From positions 7,617,224-7,681,223 of the forward strand of contig NC_092366.1 in the NCBI RefSeq assembly GCF_030848805.1: a DNA stretch of 64,000 nucleotides. The letters run 5' to 3'. A program made the translations under genes and the position numbers. This DNA comes from Temnothorax longispinosus (lineage: Eukaryota > Arthropoda > Insecta > Hymenoptera > Formicidae). Below the pieces are notes generated by a model. The model was given only the letters and a program-made list of their open reading frames with translations, did not search any database and had not been told where the DNA came from. This document shows positions 22,918 through 33,814 of this stretch, in pieces (the stretch's first letter is position 1; each line of letters begins with the position of its first letter).

Positions 22918-23008
22918 TTAATTTGACTCGAATTTTGACACTTATACTAATATCAAACAAATGCATAATCTAAATTTCTAAATTGTATACGTTTATAATA
23001 GATAAAAA
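22918..23008. repeat. hAT-like repeat fragment
   Basis: AATTTGACTCGAATTTTGAC, then AAATGCATAATCTAAATTTC, matches 1-80 with a few substitutions. Confidence 0.7.
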
Positions 23009-23302
23009 GACTTGATCCCGTTGTGTTAAAACAATTGAGTCAGACATTACTTCCATTCGAGGAACAGCAGGTATCGCTAACAGCGAAGAGAACACAGAAG
23101 CGTCGTTATATGTATAATGAGTAATTATTGCATTTGCTTATATCATAATATATACAATGTAATAAATGTTTTAGTAGTAAAATTTTAATTATACCAAAAA
23201 GATAATATTTTTTTCAACAATTTAGTAATGTACACAATTATAACATTCTAAATGTTATCATAATTAAAACGTTTATCGAATGTTTTTTAATTATATATAT
23301 CC

Positions 23303-23905
23303 TGTTGTGAGCGCACAACGTATTGAGGATTAATTGTACTTGGCAACACCGAAGGCCGGATTACTTAGTAATCCGACCCTAGCGACAAAAGTCGAATCTA
23401 ACATTCGCCGAAAAATCTGACGATTGCATCGGACGACCGATCATCCGATGCAATCCGACACGGGAACCCGGAGCGTTCAACTCCGAAACAACCGAAAATG
23501 CTGACGCAAAGGTCAGCACAAGGCAATGACCGCGTAAGGTTAGCGTTACCTCGGTTATGGTTAGCAACGGCACGCGATTACAACCTGATAAATACTGCCG
23601 AATGGAACGATCGACGGGCAGTCGGTTTGGGAGCGACAGGTGTAGCATTTCCATGGCGCAGCGCGCGCAGCGCAGACGACGCGACGCGACGGCGCGGGCG
23701 GTAGTTGCTCCTGGGCGCGTAAAGTTGACCGTGTAGTTCTTCTTCGCGATTTCTAGATACTGTATCCGTCGCGGAACGAGTATTGGGCGAATCATATAAC
23801 TTCGCGAGATTGTACGCATTTCAAGCATTATTTTCCCGAACGTAATAAAGTTCGAGTTGTGCGAATGATTGACGTCGAGAGTGCCGTATACTGTTCATGC
23901 AATCG
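23303..23905 (+). mobile_element. Possible LTR
   Basis: It starts TGTTGTGAGCGCACAACG, is GC-rich, carries AATAAA at 23844-23849 and has a TGTTCATGCA word near its end just before the TTAA element. No matching second LTR or clear target duplication is visible. Reading frames inside look like composition artefacts. Confidence 0.35.
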
Positions 23906-24222
23906 TATAATAGTTAACCCTCAGTGTACGATCTATAAAAAAGGTACAATTTTCAAAATCGTATAACTTGAGTACCAAGCGTAGACTGACGCTGCCCCTT
24001 GGCGCTCACATAGGGTGCGTTTCGCTATTCACTCGCAGTACTGGCAGCACTGTAAATCCGTTCCAATATACGCGGCAGTAAGCTGTCAAAGCGTTTTCGT
24101 GTTCATGTGACGTCATAGATTTTGTCGTCACTTTCTACTTTCATTACTGCAGCTCGCGAGGTGAGGCATTCGCAGTAAGAACATGGCGGCTATGGCGGCA
24201 CCTTTGAAAAAATTGGTCCTTA

Positions 24223-25509
24223 CCTATGTGAACCTGGCACCTGACTTTCAAAAATTAATTTTTTTACGGAAAACATTAGCATTTGGTTTGTAGTTGTTTG
24301 TAGTAACAAAAATTTCGTTTGTAGTTTAATACATTAAAAATTATAAACATTTAAAAAATTACTCGCACCCCACTTTAAGACAACTAAAATCCGCTTGCGC
24401 CATTTTCTTCAAAATTGTTTGTAGTTGTTTGTAGTGCTTTTCTTTTCGTTTGTAGTTGCACTGTTCAAAGGTTATTATATTTTTGCAATAAACAAAAGAG
24501 TAACTTTGCCAATTTTGGAGATATCTCAAATCAGCTTGCGCCATCTTCTTCAGAATCATTTGTAGTGCTTTTCTTTTTGTTTATAATTGCACCATTCAAA
24601 AGTTATTATATTTTTGCAATAAACAAAAAGTGTAACTTTGCCAATTTTGGAGATATTTCAAATCCGTTTGCGCCATCTTCTTCAGAATCATTTGTAGTGC
24701 TTTTCTTTTTGTTTATAGTTGCACCATTTAAAAGTTATTATATTTTTGCAATAAACAAAAGTGTAACTTTGCCAATTTTGGAGATATCTCAAATCCGCTT
24801 GTGCCATTTTCTTCAGAAACGTTTGTAGTTGTTTGTAGTGCTTTTCTTTTCGTTTGTAGTTGCACTGTTCAAAAGTTATTATATTTTTGCAATAAACAAA
24901 AAGAGTAACTTGCCAATTTTGGAAATATCTCAAATCCGCTTGCGCCATCTTTTTCAGAATCATTTGTAGGTGTTTGTAGTGCTTTTCTTTTTGTTTTATA
25001 GTTGCACCATTCAAAAATTATTATATTTTTGCAATAAAAACAAAAGTGTAACTTTGCCAATTTTGGAGATATTTCACAAAGTTACACTTCTGGTATATTG
25101 CAAAAATATCATAACTAGATATATATAGAACAGTGCAAATACAAAAAAAAGAAAGCACTACAAACAACTACAAATGATTCTGAAGAAGATGGCGCAAGCG
25201 GATTTGAGATATCTCCAAAATAGGCAAAGTTACACTTTTTGTTTATTATAAAAATATAATAACTTTTGAATGGTGCAACTATAAACAAAAGAAAAGCACT
25301 ACAAACAACTACAAATGATTCTAAAGAAGATGGCGCAAACGGATTTGAGATATCTCAAAGTAAAGTGCGAGTAATTTTTTTAATTTTTATCATTTTTAAT
25401 GTATTAAACTACAAACAAATTTTTGTTACTACAAACAAACAAAAAATGCTAACGTTTTCTGTAAAAAAATTAATTTTTCGGAAGTTGGGTGCCAGGTTCA
25501 ACATATAGG
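24223..25509. mobile_element. Fold-back element with ~120-bp minisatellite arms
   Basis: The ends CCTATGTGAACCTGGCACC and GGTGCCAGGTTCAACATATA are inverted. Units containing TTGTTTGTAGTGCTTTTCTT and GCCAATTTTGGAGATATCTC repeat about six times rightward, then turn around near 25075 and run inverted for about two units. Reading frames across it are repeat artefacts. Confidence 0.85.
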
Positions 25510-25810
25510 TTTGGTCCTTGTGGACCTGGAAGGCAACAACGAGAAATATACAGTAATCGTTAGTCACGAAGATGCGGAAAAAGCCCGAAAAGATTACTAC
25601 TACTACTACTAAATTAATATAATTAATATAATAATAAATAATTTCGATATTTTTATAAATCTGAAAACTGTTATTTATTTTATAGACATGACTTTTGCAA
25701 CATTATTGTTTAAGTACAAGATTTTTTTTATATATTTAGAATAGGTGCTTTATCGTCGTGTCACGTCGTGTCTAAGATAGGTTAAGATAGGTTATATTTC
25801 TTTCTTATAC

Positions 25811-25966
25811 GGGTGCGTTTCGACATTCACTGGCAGTACTGGCAGTACTGTGGTCGTCGTTCCGTTATTCCAGCCTGAAAGTAACAACAGCAATATAGAA
25901 ACGCTCCCGCAGTTCTACTCAATGACGTCATATCGTCAGTACTTACAGTGATATCGAAACGCACCC
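25811..25966. mobile_element. 156-bp MITE, GGGTGCGTTTCG ends
   Basis: GGGTGCGTTTCGACATTCAC at the left, CAGTGATATCGAAACGCACCC-type right end. Complete by itself; it shares its right end with the larger insertion 24013-25966. Confidence 0.65.
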
Positions 25967-26095
25967 ATAGTAGCTACCTCAAAGATTCCCCCCCCCCCCG
26001 GTACGGACCCCCACCATTCACTTCCTTTGAAATGGCGCCGCTACTTTCAAAATTCGCTCGGGTTACGCTAACCCAGATCGTACACTGAGGGTTAA

Positions 26096-26819
26096 ATGTG
26101 TTCTAGCAAATGTTGAGTGAGCGCCTTGAAGGAATGGCCGCGGAGGGACGAGGAAGGAGGAGGAGGCCCGGAGAGGCATCGAACGTCAGCGAAGTAAGCA
26201 CTGGTAAGCACGAGGTGAGCAATTTGTTTTATATTATATTATTTACTTATGGACTTGAATGGTTTTCCCCACGGTTTCCCCACGAGAACCTCGCGATTGC
26301 AATAGAGTATTCCATGCATCAGTTACAGGATATAACATTATATAGCATATAAAATATTATATATATTTGTTACATTTAAGAGTCTTAAAATATTTAATAA
26401 AATATTTTAAAACTCTTTTAAACGTAACAAATATATAATATTTTATGTGCGATAGAATAAGTTTTAAAATATTTTATTAAAACATTGTAATATTTTACAA
26501 CGTTTAAAAAGTTATATAATTATTTAAATTATAAATGCACAAGAATTAAAGATTCTATTTATCAAATTTTTTAAAATTTTTTTATATGAAAAGATTTTTT
26601 ATGTAGAGTTACGTAATTTTTTAAATGAAATATTTAATTAAAAGGCTAGAAGACTACAAATAATTAAGAATTTATGAAAAGAGTAAAAGAGAATTAAGAA
26701 TAAGAAGTTAATAATAGTGACGTAATAATTATTTTTTAAAATATTGAAATTTGAAATATTATTTTAGACATTAATTTAAATATATTTATCTATATTTTAC
26801 AGGTCGATGTTGTATACAA
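26096..26819. other. Gene-free stretch with an AT hairpin at 26349-26446
   Basis: ATAAAATATTATATATATTT at 26349 is answered by its complement ending at 26446, a ~97-bp palindrome that could be a small MITE. At 26110-26215 an open stretch rich in Arg/Glu/Gly ends at a good donor (GAGGTGAGC), but no partner exon can be recognised. Confidence 0.5.
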
Positions 26820-26883
26820 TAAAAGAGTCACGGTCGGTCTCGCTCCGCGTGTACTTGGCACGAGACACTACCGTGTCTCTTGA
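26820..26883 (+). repeat. 64-bp hairpin repeat, copy 1
   Basis: TAAAAGAGTCACGGTCGGTC ... ACTACCGTGTCTCTTGAT. It is identical to 32908-32971 except one base (GGCA versus GGCG). Arms AAGAG-CACGGT-GTCTCG pair with their complements around the loop TCCGCGTGTACTTGGC. Flanks of the two copies are unrelated. Confidence 0.9.
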
Positions 26884-27129
26884 TTCTATTACTGCGCATC
26901 GCAGCGGTAAGTGCATATAATTATGTATATTCTATCTTAATGTAAAGGTAACAAATTTATAAAAATTATACGAAACATAAATAAGATATAAATATGAATA
27001 TGATATGAAAAAAGACCGGAGATAGTAAATTGTATTTTTTTCTTAGCAATTATTAATATATAAAAATTCAAATTCGCAACAATGATAGATACAGTAGTAA
27101 AATATCCACAAACTTCTTAATATCTGAAT

Positions 27130-28021
27130 GCATTTTGTGACGTGACAAACGTCACGTCCCTCACCCCAGATGGGAGCTCGGCCGAGGGAGGCGTCAGGGA
27201 TGGTGCTTCCGCCCGGGGCGGGCGGAGAGCGAACTTAGGTTAGAATTAAGATCTCTTGCGAGCGTTACAGGTCAAGGGAGTGCGGAGCAGATGGCTAGGG
27301 TCACGGAATTGTAACGGCGTATGCCGCACCGAGGGACTTACGGCTGGAAGCAGAGAGCTTCCAAGGACGGACGGTCGACGGACGGGTCACGCTGGAGCCC
27401 ACAGCCGGAACAGCCGCTGGCCTGTCAAAGCACCCACATAGCCCGCACAACAGCAATGCAGCCCGGAAACGGAGGACCCGAGAGGGGGGACGCCCCGACA
27501 GAGGTCCCCGTCGAGGAACGGGGTCACCACCGGGAAACCGCCACCGGTCGACGAGCCATGGCCCGTCCAGCCTGGCCGTCGAACAACCGGATGGTGAGTC
27601 GCGGCCTGGACAGCCGGTCTCACACAGGCGGGCCTTTAAACCACCGCCGGCGGACGACAGCGGATACGAGGGGCGCCCTCGCAAGGCGCGGCGATCGCCT
27701 AGAGGAATCGCTGACAGGCCAGGGCGCAGCACCGACCAGGCTAGGGAAACCGGCGCGCGCGGGCGCGCGCGGGCCCAACGTGGTCCCGCCGGACCGAGGT
27801 AACGCCACTGTCGTGCGAGCCGCCTGGAGCCGCTATCCCGGCAACATCCAGCCCTGCGAGCCGAACGACGAGCGGCCGGAACCAGGAGGAATTTGTAAGG
27901 CCACTGCTCAGCCTCCCCGAAGTAAGATCGCGGTAATACCAAGGCCCTCCTGAGAGTCGCGTTGTGCCGCGGGAATATGGTAGCTCGACTGAGTATTTTT
28001 AAGATGTAATGTTGGGCGCCA
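27130..28021 (-). mobile_element. GC-rich leader/internal part of a minus-strand LTR retroelement
   Basis: It follows the primer-binding site of the LTR at 28024-28432. Strongly GC-rich between 27170 and 27950, unlike its surroundings. Long open frames exist on both strands, but neither has a recognisable gag, protease or zinc-knuckle motif (composition probably explains them). The second LTR is not visible, so the element is truncated, or a non-autonomous derivative. Confidence 0.45.
28011..28021 (-). promoter_or_regulatory. Retroelement primer-binding site
   Basis: On the minus strand TGGCGCCCAAC lies two bases after the CA end of the LTR. TGGCGCC is the complement of a tRNA 3' end, as in many Ty3/gypsy and retroviral elements using lysine-type tRNA primers. 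Confidence 0.6.
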
Positions 28022-28023
28022 GG

Positions 28024-28432
28024 TGCGATTCCTCGCACCACGATACACGAGATCGCAGTATTCTCAGGCGTGGGCTTCTTTGATTAACCGCGGTTGGAAT
28101 AGGAGAGGGAGCGTAGCGCAATCATCACACTCAAGTAACAGAGAACATAAAATTATATTTCATTGTAAGGCAGATAACAAATGGAAGGTAAACGTGTTCC
28201 ACGGCGAACAAGCAGAATTCGAGTACGCGCCACGTGTCACCCCACGAGCGCGATACTCATTCCGTCGCTGAACTGCACGGCAATCCCGGTCGAATTCGTA
28301 CAAGACTATTCCTCGACATAAATTGCAGCGGATTCTACCCGGACGGTCAAACGCGAAATACTCGAAACGTCTACGTCTAAATGAACGCAATTTCCTTACG
28401 ATCTAACCGCGACGACGCTGGGGATCTTCACA
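28024..28432 (-). mobile_element. LTR, about 409 bp
   Basis: On the minus strand it runs from TGTGAAGATCCCC to GAGGAATCGCA, has TG...CA ends and is followed by the primer-binding site. I did not find AATAAA or a clear TATA box, so the boundaries rest on the TG/CA ends and the primer site. Confidence 0.55.
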
Positions 28433-28965
28433 GTTTTATTTATTGTTGTCCTTATTTATTTAAAATTTCGAGGTCCAGCAGCGCCAAGTTTTTTTACAAG
28501 AAAAATTTATGTATTTTAATAAAATATTTTTATTTTGTACTGTTACCTCTGTAATTCTTTGTGACCACTAAAAAATACATATGTAAACTTTGTATTTAAA
28601 TATCTTGTATTTTCTTGTTAAATTTAAATAAAATTTTTTAATCTTATAAAATTGTTATCATACATTCTTTTCTAATTGACACAATGTAAAGATTTTTCAA
28701 AGTAGTGCAACAATTATTTTTTGAGGCAATATATATGTTCTCTCTGTAATTGGCGCTGTAATTTAAAGAGATATCATTTCTTTTTTGTAATTGTAATAGA
28801 TCACTTGAAGCGCGACTCTTCTTTTTGATAAGGTAACATAATTTTGTGATGTGTATCACTTGAGTTATAATTTTTCGGAAATAAAGATACTACTGCTTAG
28901 ATTTTTTCAAGATTTTTCGAGATATAAAGATTACGTCTACCACTTGTTACTTAGGTTTTTTCAAT
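28433..28965. other. AT-rich gene-free stretch
   Basis: Nothing recognised apart from poly-T runs. Confidence 0.4.
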
Positions 28966-29279
28966 GTATAATACTACCACTTTCTTTTTTTTTCGAGGTA
29001 ACAACATATACACTACTATGCGTGTACTTGGCGCCTTTTTTTACTTTTTTTTTAAAAAAGGTAATTTTGTACGGATATCACGCCTTTTTGTAGTATTACG
29101 AATTTTATAAACAGTATGTACAGGGTAAAGCTATTTGGAGGTATAATACTACCACTTTGTTTTTTTCGAGGTAACAACATAATACATATAAACTACTATG
29201 CGTGTACTTGGCGCCTTCTTTTACCTTTTTTTTAAAAAGGTAATTTTGTACGGATATCACGCCTTTTTGTAGTGTTACG
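28966..29279. repeat. Tandem duplication, ~175-bp unit
   Basis: GTATAATACTACCACTTT begins both units (28966 and 29141), and both contain GCGTGTACTTGGCGCC and GGTAATTTTGTACGGATATC. The second unit is slightly shorter. Confidence 0.9.
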
Positions 29280-29323
29280 CATCTTAATCTTATAAACAAT
29301 ATATCTTATAATCTTATAAACAG

Positions 29324-29449
29324 TATATACAAGGTATGAAGCTAAAAGTGTTACGGGCTATTATTTCTAAAGAAAACAACAATTTATTATTTTGCTTAGT
29401 TTTTAAAAATAATAATCTGTAACTCTTTTAGTTGTACACCTTGTATATA
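29324..29449. mobile_element. Small MITE, 126 bp
   Basis: TATATACAAGGTATGAAGCT at the left pairs, with mismatches, with the complement of the right end CTTTTAGTTGTACACCTTGT. The inverted arms run for about 40 bases. Confidence 0.65.
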
Positions 29450-30560
29450 TTTTTCAATTTTAACATAAAACATAATTGCAATATAGCATGATTAATGTTA
29501 ATAAGTCGTTAACTGGAAAATTTTTTATTTATTTTTAATCGCGTGTCTTACTGAATGTTGTTCGCAACTGTATATGTTCAGGTATCGATATTTTTGATAA
29601 TTACAGATGGACACCTGTAACACGTGTCTGAAATTTACCTGATTTGTTTATTCTTTTATTCCCTTCAACTAATCGCAAATTAATTCTATTTGATAAAAGC
29701 AATTCTGTTAAATTTCTCATACATAACGCATCGTTTATAATTTTCTATTAATTATAAATATTAAATAGTACGATATATATATATATATTCGTACTCACAT
29801 CCTTGAAAATTATTTCGGGAATTTGAGCAAATGTCACAACTAGATAAAATTATCTTTCATATTTTAACAGTTGAGTAAGAACATATTTGAGTTGGCGGTA
29901 AATGATTCTCTGAAACCGCACGTGTGTGTAAATAATTCAGTAAAAAATATATAATTTTTATTTCAAAATACATTTGCACACTACGTACCAAAAATATATA
30001 ATATGATAACGTAGTTTTTGCTATTTAATTGATTGAATTTTAGAAAAGAAAAAGATTTAAAAGTATATAACTATGTCAGTCAATAAAGAGACATAGACGC
30101 AAATTGAATCATATATATTTAATTGCCTGCTCATTAAATATAAAGTGCAAACACATAGAAATTGTATATTTTTTTATACTTAAATGCAATAGAAAGAAAT
30201 AATTAAACAAGTATCCTTGCATAGGAATATTATGCATAATTTTTACAAAACATATTTGAGATTCGCGCAATTGAGATATATAATAAAATTAATAACAATT
30301 CTATAAATCTTAGGTATATGTTAATAATACGACATGATCTTTTTAACCATGAAACTTACAAACTAACGGAAAAAGATTCGTATCCTAAATGCCAATAATT
30401 TTTCTAATGTAACAATAATACTGAAAATATATGGATAGAAATATATATAATAAATAATAACATAATTAATGATATACAAGAGCTTTTGTCGCGCATATCG
30501 ATTTTCAATAATGGATATTATAACAAATACGTTTTACGTTCATTCGAAAACAAATTATGT
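29450..30560. other. AT-rich gene-free stretch
   Basis: No coding sequence or repeat with clear ends; short (TA)n at 29773-29790. Confidence 0.4.
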
Positions 30561-30763
30561 GTACACATAATAAAAATTGTATGAATTAAAATTATGTGTA
30601 TACACATAATAAAAATGCGGAATTATTTTTGTCAGACATAATTTTAATTCATCCAATTTTTATTATGTCAAGACATAATATTTTAATTCATCCAATTTTT
30701 ATTATGTCTAGACATAATTTTAATTCAGCGAATTTTTATTATGTTATGACATAATTTTAATTC
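30560..30763. repeat. Repeated ACATAATTTTAATTCA / TTTTTATTATGT units
   Basis: GACATAATTTTAATTC and CAATTTTTATTATGT alternate four times. The neighbouring words are near complements of each other, so the region can form several alternative hairpins. It borders the fold-back element on its left. Confidence 0.75.
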
Positions 30764-31950
30764 TGCCGCTAGGGAATTTTTAAGTCGATTCTTATGAATC
30801 AAGCTTGAATTCGATGTCTAGGTGTCCCAGGTTGCCGATGACGAGGTCCACATAGTGCGCTCCATAGTTTTCGGTATCCAGGTGTATTAATACCTTGAAT
30901 TCGATGTCCATGTGTTCCAGGTTGCCGATGACGGGTCCCAGATAGTGCGCTTTATAGTTTTCGGTGTCCAGGTGTAATAATACGTTGAATTCGATGTCTA
31001 GGTGTCCCACGTTGCCGATGACGAGATCCACATAGTGCGCTCCGTAGTTTTCGGTGTCTACGTGTATTAATACCTCGAATTCGATATCTACGTTTCCTAC
31101 ATTCAGATTTAAAGTTATTAATACACTTAGACACCAAAAACTACGAAGCGCACTATGTGGACCTCGTCATCGGCAACCTGGAACACGTAGACATCAAATT
31201 CGAGGTATTATTACATCTAGACACCGAAAACTACGGAGCGCGCTATCTGGACCTCGTCATCAGCAACCTGGGACACCTAGACATCAATTTCAAGATATTA
31301 ATACACGTAGACACCGAAAACTACGGAGCGCACTATGTGGACCTCGTCATCGGCAACCTGGGACACCCAGACATCGAATTCAAGGTATTAATACACGTAA
31401 ACACCGAAAACTACGGAGCTCACTATCTAGACATTGTCATCGGCAACCTGGGACACCTAGACATCGCATTCAACGTATTATTACACCTGGACACCGAAAA
31501 CTATGAAGCGCACTATGTGGACCTCGTCATCGCCAACCTGGGACACCTAGACATCGAATTTAACGTACGATTACACCTGGACACCGAAAACTATGAAGCG
31601 CACTATCTGGATCCCGTCATCGGCAACCTGGGACACGTGGACATCAAATTCAAGGTATTAATACACGTAGACACCGAAAACTACGGAGCGCATTATGTGG
31701 ACCTCGTCATCAGCAACCTGGGACACGTGGACATCGAATTCAAGGTATTAATACACGTAGACACCGAAAACTATGAAGCGCACTATGTGGACCTCGTCAT
31801 CGGCAACCTGGGACACGTAGACATCGAATTCAACGTACGATTACACCTGGACACCGAAAACTATGAAGCGCACTATCGGCAACCTGGGATACCTAGACAT
31901 CGAATTCAAGCTTGATTCATAAGAATCGACTTAAAAATTCCCTAGCGGCA
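30764..31950. mobile_element. Fold-back element made of 90-bp repeats
   Basis: The ends TGCCGCTAGGGAATTTTTAA and TTAAAAATTCCCTAGCGGCA are inverted. The left arm has three 90-bp units on the minus strand (near 30830, 30920, 31010). The right arm has more than eight on the plus strand, with GACCTCGTCAT recurring every 90 bases from 31161. Because 90 is a multiple of three, one frame is open for 252 codons (31157-31915). It encodes 30-residue repeats of the type HVDIEFKVLIHVDTENY, then GAHYVDLVIGNLG; a second frame is open for 150 codons. Real translation is not shown. Confidence 0.85.
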
Positions 31951-32006
31951 CTTTCTGCCAAGCGTAGAGAACCTTCTTTTCCGGCAGCGGTGGTAATACG
32001 ATGTAA

Positions 32007-32166
32007 GGGCTCAGTCACAATGAGAGGAATAAGGAATAAGATAAAAGAATAAGGAATAAGGGAATGTCGCATCTCACTTCAGTACACGTACATTAAAGTG
32101 AGATGCAATATGCCTTATTCCTAATTCCTTTATCTTATTCCTTATTCCTCTCATTGTGACTGAGCC
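32007..32166. mobile_element. Palindromic MITE, 160 bp, TWA-type flanks
   Basis: GGGCTCAGTCACAATGAGAG at the left, the complement CTCTCATTGTGACTGAGCC at the right, arms about 70 bases. TAA precedes and TTA follows, compatible with the PIF/Harbinger target. Confidence 0.85.
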
Positions 32167-32430
32167 TTAAGGATACGAAATCTCTCCAGATAAACATGAA
32201 GCAATTGACTCAATATATATTATATAAGTATATACCTAATTTACCTAAATAGAAATCTTCCTCCTGACCGATAAGTCTATCGACCTAATTTCGAAATACG
32301 CGCGCGATATCGAAACTGGCGATACCTGCGCCGCCAGCGTCGAAAAAGTGAAAGTGACGTTTCTCTGATAATCATAATAATATTGAGATGAGAGACGGTC
32401 GACGTAGAAGTATTCGTATTCGTATCTTAA

Positions 32431-32711
32431 CCCTTAAAGCGCACATGGGGTGTAGGATACCCCACTCCGAACTTTGTGCTCTGATAAGTCCCATTAAAAT
32501 GTCTTTTTCAATAATTTTTTAAACAATGTTAATTTTAAGAAATTGCTATAACTTTTGTTTATCCTTAAAATACATGACTTTAACTTCATTCAGAAATTTT
32601 TATGCAATAAAATAGTCAATAGCGTCGTTACAGTACATATTTAAAGACACTGGGGTATCTCATACCCCCAGTGCGCTTTACGTAATTTTTCGGAGGTGTG
32701 CGCTTTAAGGG
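32431..32711. mobile_element. TTAA-flanked MITE, 281 bp
   Basis: TTAA at 32427-32430 and 32712-32715, ends CCCTTAAAGCGCACA and TGTGCGCTTTAAGGG. It contains ACCCCACT / TACCCCCAGTGCGC words near the ends. piggyBac-like signature; no coding capacity. Confidence 0.85.
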
Positions 32712-32907
32712 TTAAAAATAAATTTTCACATTTGGACTTTGCGTCGCAATATCTCCGCTCGTAGGGCACGTAGCGGAATATTATAAGAGAAACCCCCCCC
32801 CCCCCTAATTGGACCCCAAGCTATCGATCAAGCCTACTTAGAACTTGATCCGTTCACTCGTTATCGAGATCTCAACATCTCGAGTACTCGCAACCCGTCG
32901 CGTCGCG

Positions 32908-32971
32908 TAAAAGAGTCACGGTCGGTCTCGCTCCGCGTGTACTTGGCGCGAGACACTACCGTGTCTCTTGA
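32908..32971 (+). repeat. 64-bp hairpin repeat, copy 2
   Basis: Same sequence as 26820-26883 with one substitution; here the inner arm pairs fully (GTCTCGC/GCGAGAC). It stands in unrelated flanking DNA. Confidence 0.9.
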
Positions 32972-33409
32972 TAATCATATATGACCATATATAGTTAATA
33001 TATATTGAAAAAGAACTGTTAACTTCGATATATATATAATAAAGCATTAATAAATTAAGATTTATATTTTTTCAAAAGCTATGAATCAAAAGTGAAATGA
33101 TTTATTCTATATATTATAACTTTGGTACTGCTTGACGTGAGACATTTTTATACCACTGTCTGTCAAATTTTAAATACGAGAAACGAATCCTATCGAATGC
33201 CATCTATTGGATAATTTAAAGTTTATATATAATCATATATAATTTACATGGATAAATGCTTCTTATATATAATTTATATATAAATTATATGAACTTATAT
33301 ATAATATGTCGAAAGGTATATAAAACATTTATATGTATATACTTAAATATATTTTAATCGCCTGTTTAATTATATATAATCATATAATAATCATATAAAG
33401 TTATGTATA

Positions 33410-33812
33410 GGAGAGACCGGGGCTAACTCGACACCGGGGCAAACTTATTGACACTAGGCTTTTTGCCAATTTAAATCTATTGTAGAGAAACTTGCCTTTC
33501 CTACTGTAAATGCGTCTTTATGTGGCAGTATTATCAACGGAATTTGGTAACATTTTGAGTTATAATGTAATTTTTAACGCGACATAAGCGTTTTTGATAG
33601 TGAAAAGTAATTTTTCTGATCTCTCGAAAATGGTCTACTCTTTCATCGAGCTTTCGGGCAAAACTAAGCGACGTACAGCAAAATTTCCTGAAGCAATTTT
33701 GTACCTGAAGGAACGCTCTTTAAATGTGTACCATTAAATTTGCTTGAAAATTTTAATTAATTGTTGAAAATTGCCTTTGAAAAAATTGTGTCGAGTTAGC
33801 CCCGGTCTCTCT
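33410..33812. mobile_element. TA-flanked MITE, AGACCGGGGC family, 403 bp
   Basis: GAGAGACCGGGGCTAACTCG at the left and CGAGTTAGCCCCGGTCTCTC at the right, TA on both sides. Interior sequence reappears inverted in 48175-48984, which has about 510 bp more in the middle. Confidence 0.85.
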
Positions 33813-33814
33813 TA

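Larger units (their letters stand above)
24013..25966. mobile_element. Insertion with GGGTGCGTTTCG ends inside the TTAA element
   Basis: GGGTGCGTTTCG at the left and CGAAACGCACCC at the right sit at the same site (after ...CTCACATA, before ATAGTAGCTACC) that holds a different MITE in the sister element. Repeated CAGTACTGGCAG words occur near both ends. It contains the fold-back element 24223-25509. Confidence 0.7.
23918..26091. mobile_element. TTAA-flanked element (piggyBac-like ends) carrying nested insertions
   Basis: TTAA at 23914-23917 and 26092-26095. The ends CCCTCAGTGTACGATCT and AGATCGTACACTGAGGG are perfect inverted repeats. Only about 200 bp is shared with the sister element 40353-41384; the rest is inserted material (24013-25966). 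CCC...GGG ends with TTAA duplication are the signature of piggyBac-type transposition. No transposase is present. Confidence 0.85.

Noticed and set aside
24415..25014. Repetitive frames (NWQSYTFVYCKNIITFEQ type)
   Set aside because: Translation of the minisatellite in the fold-back element, present on both strands and both arms.
27321..27953. 210-residue plus-strand frame in the GC-rich block
   Set aside because: Composition-driven; the opposite strand is equally open and no motif is visible.
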